Source of the DNA: Branchiostoma belcheri
Lineage: Eukaryota > Chordata > Leptocardii > Amphioxiformes > Branchiostomatidae
Assembly (NCBI RefSeq): GCF_001625305.1
Contig: NW_017804353.1
Location: 2,630,886 to 2,694,885, forward strand
DNA length: 64,000 nucleotides
Direction: 5' to 3'
The notes below the pieces were generated by a model. It was not told the origin of the DNA and made no database searches. It saw only the letters and a list, made by a program, of their open reading frames with translations. This document shows, in pieces, positions 60,969 to 64,000 of this stretch (the first letter of the stretch is position 1; each line of letters starts with the position of its first letter). A program made the position numbers and the translations under genes.

Positions 60969-63900
60969 GTAGCTTTACAATAGAGCCTCTGTAGTTGTTG
61001 CTGTACATGTACATGTCTGGCAGAGTGTAAAACAGGGCTCAAAATACTTGGTGCAATATATGCCTTCTTGTGCACTCAAAATTGGGGCCTTGTATGTAAG
61101 TTTTGACAGGTATACCAATAGACCTTGGTATTTTATAGGGTTAGCTCAGTTCAAGGCACTATTATTTATGAAGCATATTACATTGACATTTAAAAAAAAA
61201 TGTCAGAAAAATGACAAAACTTTTGTTGTCTAGTGATGTAAAAATTTAGACACCTAACAGATTTAAACTCTGACAGTAATGTTTGTTTCAAAGACTTTTT
61301 AAATTATGTAGTGCACTCAAAATATGATCTTTTCTCCTACTAGTCCACTCCTAGATAATAGGTGCCCTGAAAGGGATTTGGAGCCCTGTGAACCGTGGTT
61401 GTTAAAATGCAGACCACGTTCATGTATGCCTTCAGCTACAAGCATGACCTCATCATGACTTAATAGACAGGCAAGCTAGTCCTGGCGGATTTTACTGTAT
61501 ACATAACATCACTCCAGGATATCTGTCAGTAACGATACAGTACATGTGTACAGACATGTTTGCTACGTGTACAAAATGTACTAAGACACACATTGTCAAT
61601 TTAAATCTGGACACGATCTTTAGATGTCTTTGTATTTGTAGGGTTTACACAATTGGAACTGAGGAATGTGGGGAATGAAGGATTGCTTGAAGTGTGTTTT
61701 TAGTATTGAATGCCACCTTGAAGGTGATGAATAATACAATAATGCCCGGGCTCACTTAGTGCGATATTTTTAGTCTGTTCACAGTGTCATTGACAATTCT
61801 AAATGCTCTGGGGTGGGTTGAGCCACAGTCACGCCAGAGGTTACTGGAGTCCAGGCAACGTTTTACTTTATAAGTGACTTTATCACAGAGTGTTTACAGT
61901 TCATGAGTTCACGTCAGAACAACGTGTTACGTTCCAACCCCGGCGCACTGCGCATGGTCGGTAGGCTAGCTCTGGAACGTTTACAGAGAAGTGGTTGGAC
62001 ACAGGACGGTGACTGTGTCATGACAGAAGCCTGGACAGCTTGTTGGCTGTCAGTCTGGTCGTGTTACTTAAATTTTTTACTAGGTACCACACACACAGGA
62101 GAGAGATTGTGCAGTGTTGTTTGCGTTCAAGCGAACGTCTGACTTTCAGACAATGTAAACATGGAGGTAGGCATATCTTTGCCCCAGCTTTTAGAAACAC
62201 CCTTTATTTCAAGGGATATTGACTGAATGTAACTTAATATTTCTGTCTCTCCGGAATAAAAGAGAGTGTACCTGTATTTCTGAAATAAGTGGAAGGGGGG
62301 TATGTCCAGTAGTAAGATAGCCTCGCCCCCCCCCCCCCGTTTGCCTATGGGAATGGACCAGTCCTAAGTGTCTGAAGTGCACGTACAAAATCTTAGTTCT
62401 CCAGGCAGTTATTGTGTGTTTAGCCCTGCAGAACGAATTATACACTCCTAGTGTATGGTGATAAAAGTAAAAGCTTCTGACATGGTTCCTAAAATAGATT
62501 AATGAGTTGACATGTGATCTGTAACTAGGAGTCTGAAAAATTCTGGCCTAGGTTTCAAGTTCAAGCAGATAGAAGGACAAGTGTTCACAAATTCAGAGAA
62601 CAATGTTGACATTTTGTGCAATTTACAATTTTGATATACAAGCACAGTGCTCATAATAATGTATTTTTTTCTTTTTCCTTTTGTCATGATAAAGCTCTAT
62701 GGTCAAGCTAAATAAATTGTCATTGTTAATAAATTCTGGGAAGGAAAGTACTTATGGTTGTATGTAATTAAATAATTTGTTCAGAACAGAACTTAAAAGT
62801 AAAAATCAAAATCGTTTTTACACAGTATATCCTGCACACGATAATTCTCAACTGTCTGTGCAAGTTTCCTGCAGTTTTATCAAGTTTAGCACATGGCCTT
62901 GACTAGATCTTACAGTGCTGCAGGCTGTCATTTGTGTACTTAGCCCTGTAGCACGTACACACTCCCTGTTTCAGGTGATAAAGGCTCTCTTGATTTAGAA
63001 CGTCAATACTTAACGTGTAGCTCGCAACAAACACTGACGGTGAGGCTTAAGGCTTAACACTCCTGCCAAGACGTTGCTTCACGCCCGTTGGCGATCTTAA
63101 AGAATGGTAGCACCCAATTGTCTTTAAGAACTGTCCTAGACTTGACACTTTTGAGACGACAAGAAGAAGTGTTTTCTTACACGCTCCCGGCCGTAACCTG
63201 ACCCCAGTCTTATGTAATGGTGCAGTAAACCCGAGCTTTGGGCACATATAGGCGTCCGTAGGTGCCCGGATGTGTGCCCGCGACTTTCCTCGGGTTACCC
63301 AAAGGCATGATGGGAGTCGCCGGCGTTCATTCCCCTCGCCGTGCATGCTGGGAAGGGTTGTACCCGATTCCAGGCCACGCCGTGCCGTGTGTGTGACCTC
63401 AGCGGGTCACCCCGCCCAGACGCTAGTTTGTTCACCCCGGCCGGCCTGGATTCTGGGACAAATGTTGTAATGACTCCTCAAGGTCAAATGTAACTGAGGA
63501 CAAGGTCGTCTGCCTGGCTCACTGTGCCACGGAGGGTGGTGTGATGTCAGTGTGCTGTTATAGGGTCGGCTTCCCTGATGAGGAATGTCTGGTATTACAT
63601 AATCCTTAAGTACTTCTTGTCTGTCTATCTTGCTGTGCACTGGGATCTCTCTTACTGTGTCAGTCAATTATGGCTTGCTTTAGTGTGTCTCAGTCTCAGA
63701 CATGTTTGCATTCGCCTTGAAAATCATGATTTTGGAGTCAAATCATCCTTTTCTTGTTCGATTCTATCACATTTATGCAAGAGATATGCAGTGAATTGAA
63801 CTGAAGATGTCAGAAATGTTGGCACATGTCCAAATATTCCAGTTAAACACTGATCGCGTGATATAGGGCCATGCCAAACGCGTTTGTTGGTTCTCAGATT

Positions 63901-64000
63901 TTTGCAAGAAATCAATGAAGCAGCCAGGGGAAAAGAAAAAAAAACAGGCTTTAGCAAAATGTAATATTTATCTTACTAGTGTAGTCGCATTAATCATAAC
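60969..64000. other. No gene recognised
   Basis: No splice-consistent exon or known protein motif was found on either strand. A 14-base C run lies near 62326-62339. Bases 63060-63480 are GC-richer, with several in-frame-free CpG sites, and could be a promoter region for a gene beyond the window. Confidence 0.45.

Noticed and set aside
61832..61875. Last SSNA1 exon (CAG followed by RLLESRQRFTL stop)
   Set aside because: Only LLES resembles the human tail; too short and too weak to accept.

Overview
The window is chordate genomic DNA, most likely from an amphioxus (Branchiostoma). Genes are split into many short exons with GT/AG introns. Several proteins align residue by residue, from memory, with human genes (DHX16, PPT2, RABEPK, SSNA1, C6orf136, PRRX). 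Non-coding DNA is full of small foldback elements, tRNA-like repeats, minisatellites and dinucleotide runs. One 20-base run of N (41546-41565) marks an assembly gap. All exon models were built by hand from splice sites, phase continuity and protein similarity; no search was run.

Layout: (1) 4204-4911, the last two coding exons of a Prrx paired-related homeobox gene (+), whose earlier exons lie upstream of the window. (2) 8568-26179, a 30-exon gene (+) for a secreted mosaic protein of about 1584 residues, in order: signal peptide, PAN/apple-like, EGF, C-type lectin, galactose-binding-like, farnesoic-acid-methyltransferase-like (FAMeT), CUB, C-type lectin, CUB, sushi, two F5/8C (discoidin) domains, and a C-terminal fibrinogen-related domain. 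(3) 26868-28943 and 31142-32968, two minus-strand poly-C2H2 zinc-finger genes, each coding in one exon. (4) 33884-37663, a C6orf136-like gene (+). (5) 39423-42404, RABEPK (-). (6) 42928-48290, PPT2 (+), with three candidate alternative first coding exons. (7) 50305-57943, DHX16 (-). (8) 59081-60168, SSNA1 (+), last exon not found. The final 3 kb has no recognised gene.

The housekeeping genes share a genomic history rather than one pathway. In human, C6orf136, DHX16 and PPT2 lie at 6p21.3, RABEPK, SSNA1 and PRRX2 at 9q33-34, and PRRX1 at 1q24, all within the MHC paralogon. The window therefore looks like part of an unduplicated proto-MHC linkage group, with a large lectin-like mosaic gene inside it.

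The features most worth following are: the mosaic gene and the 481-bp inverted repeat that contains one of its lectin exons; three alternative signal-peptide exons of PPT2; and repeated partial tandem copies of exon ends with their splice sites (PPT2 exon 2, C6orf136 exon 6, DHX16 exons 1, 2 and 12, Prrx penultimate exon). Head-to-head gene pairs carry AAGATGGCG (YY1-like) promoter motifs.
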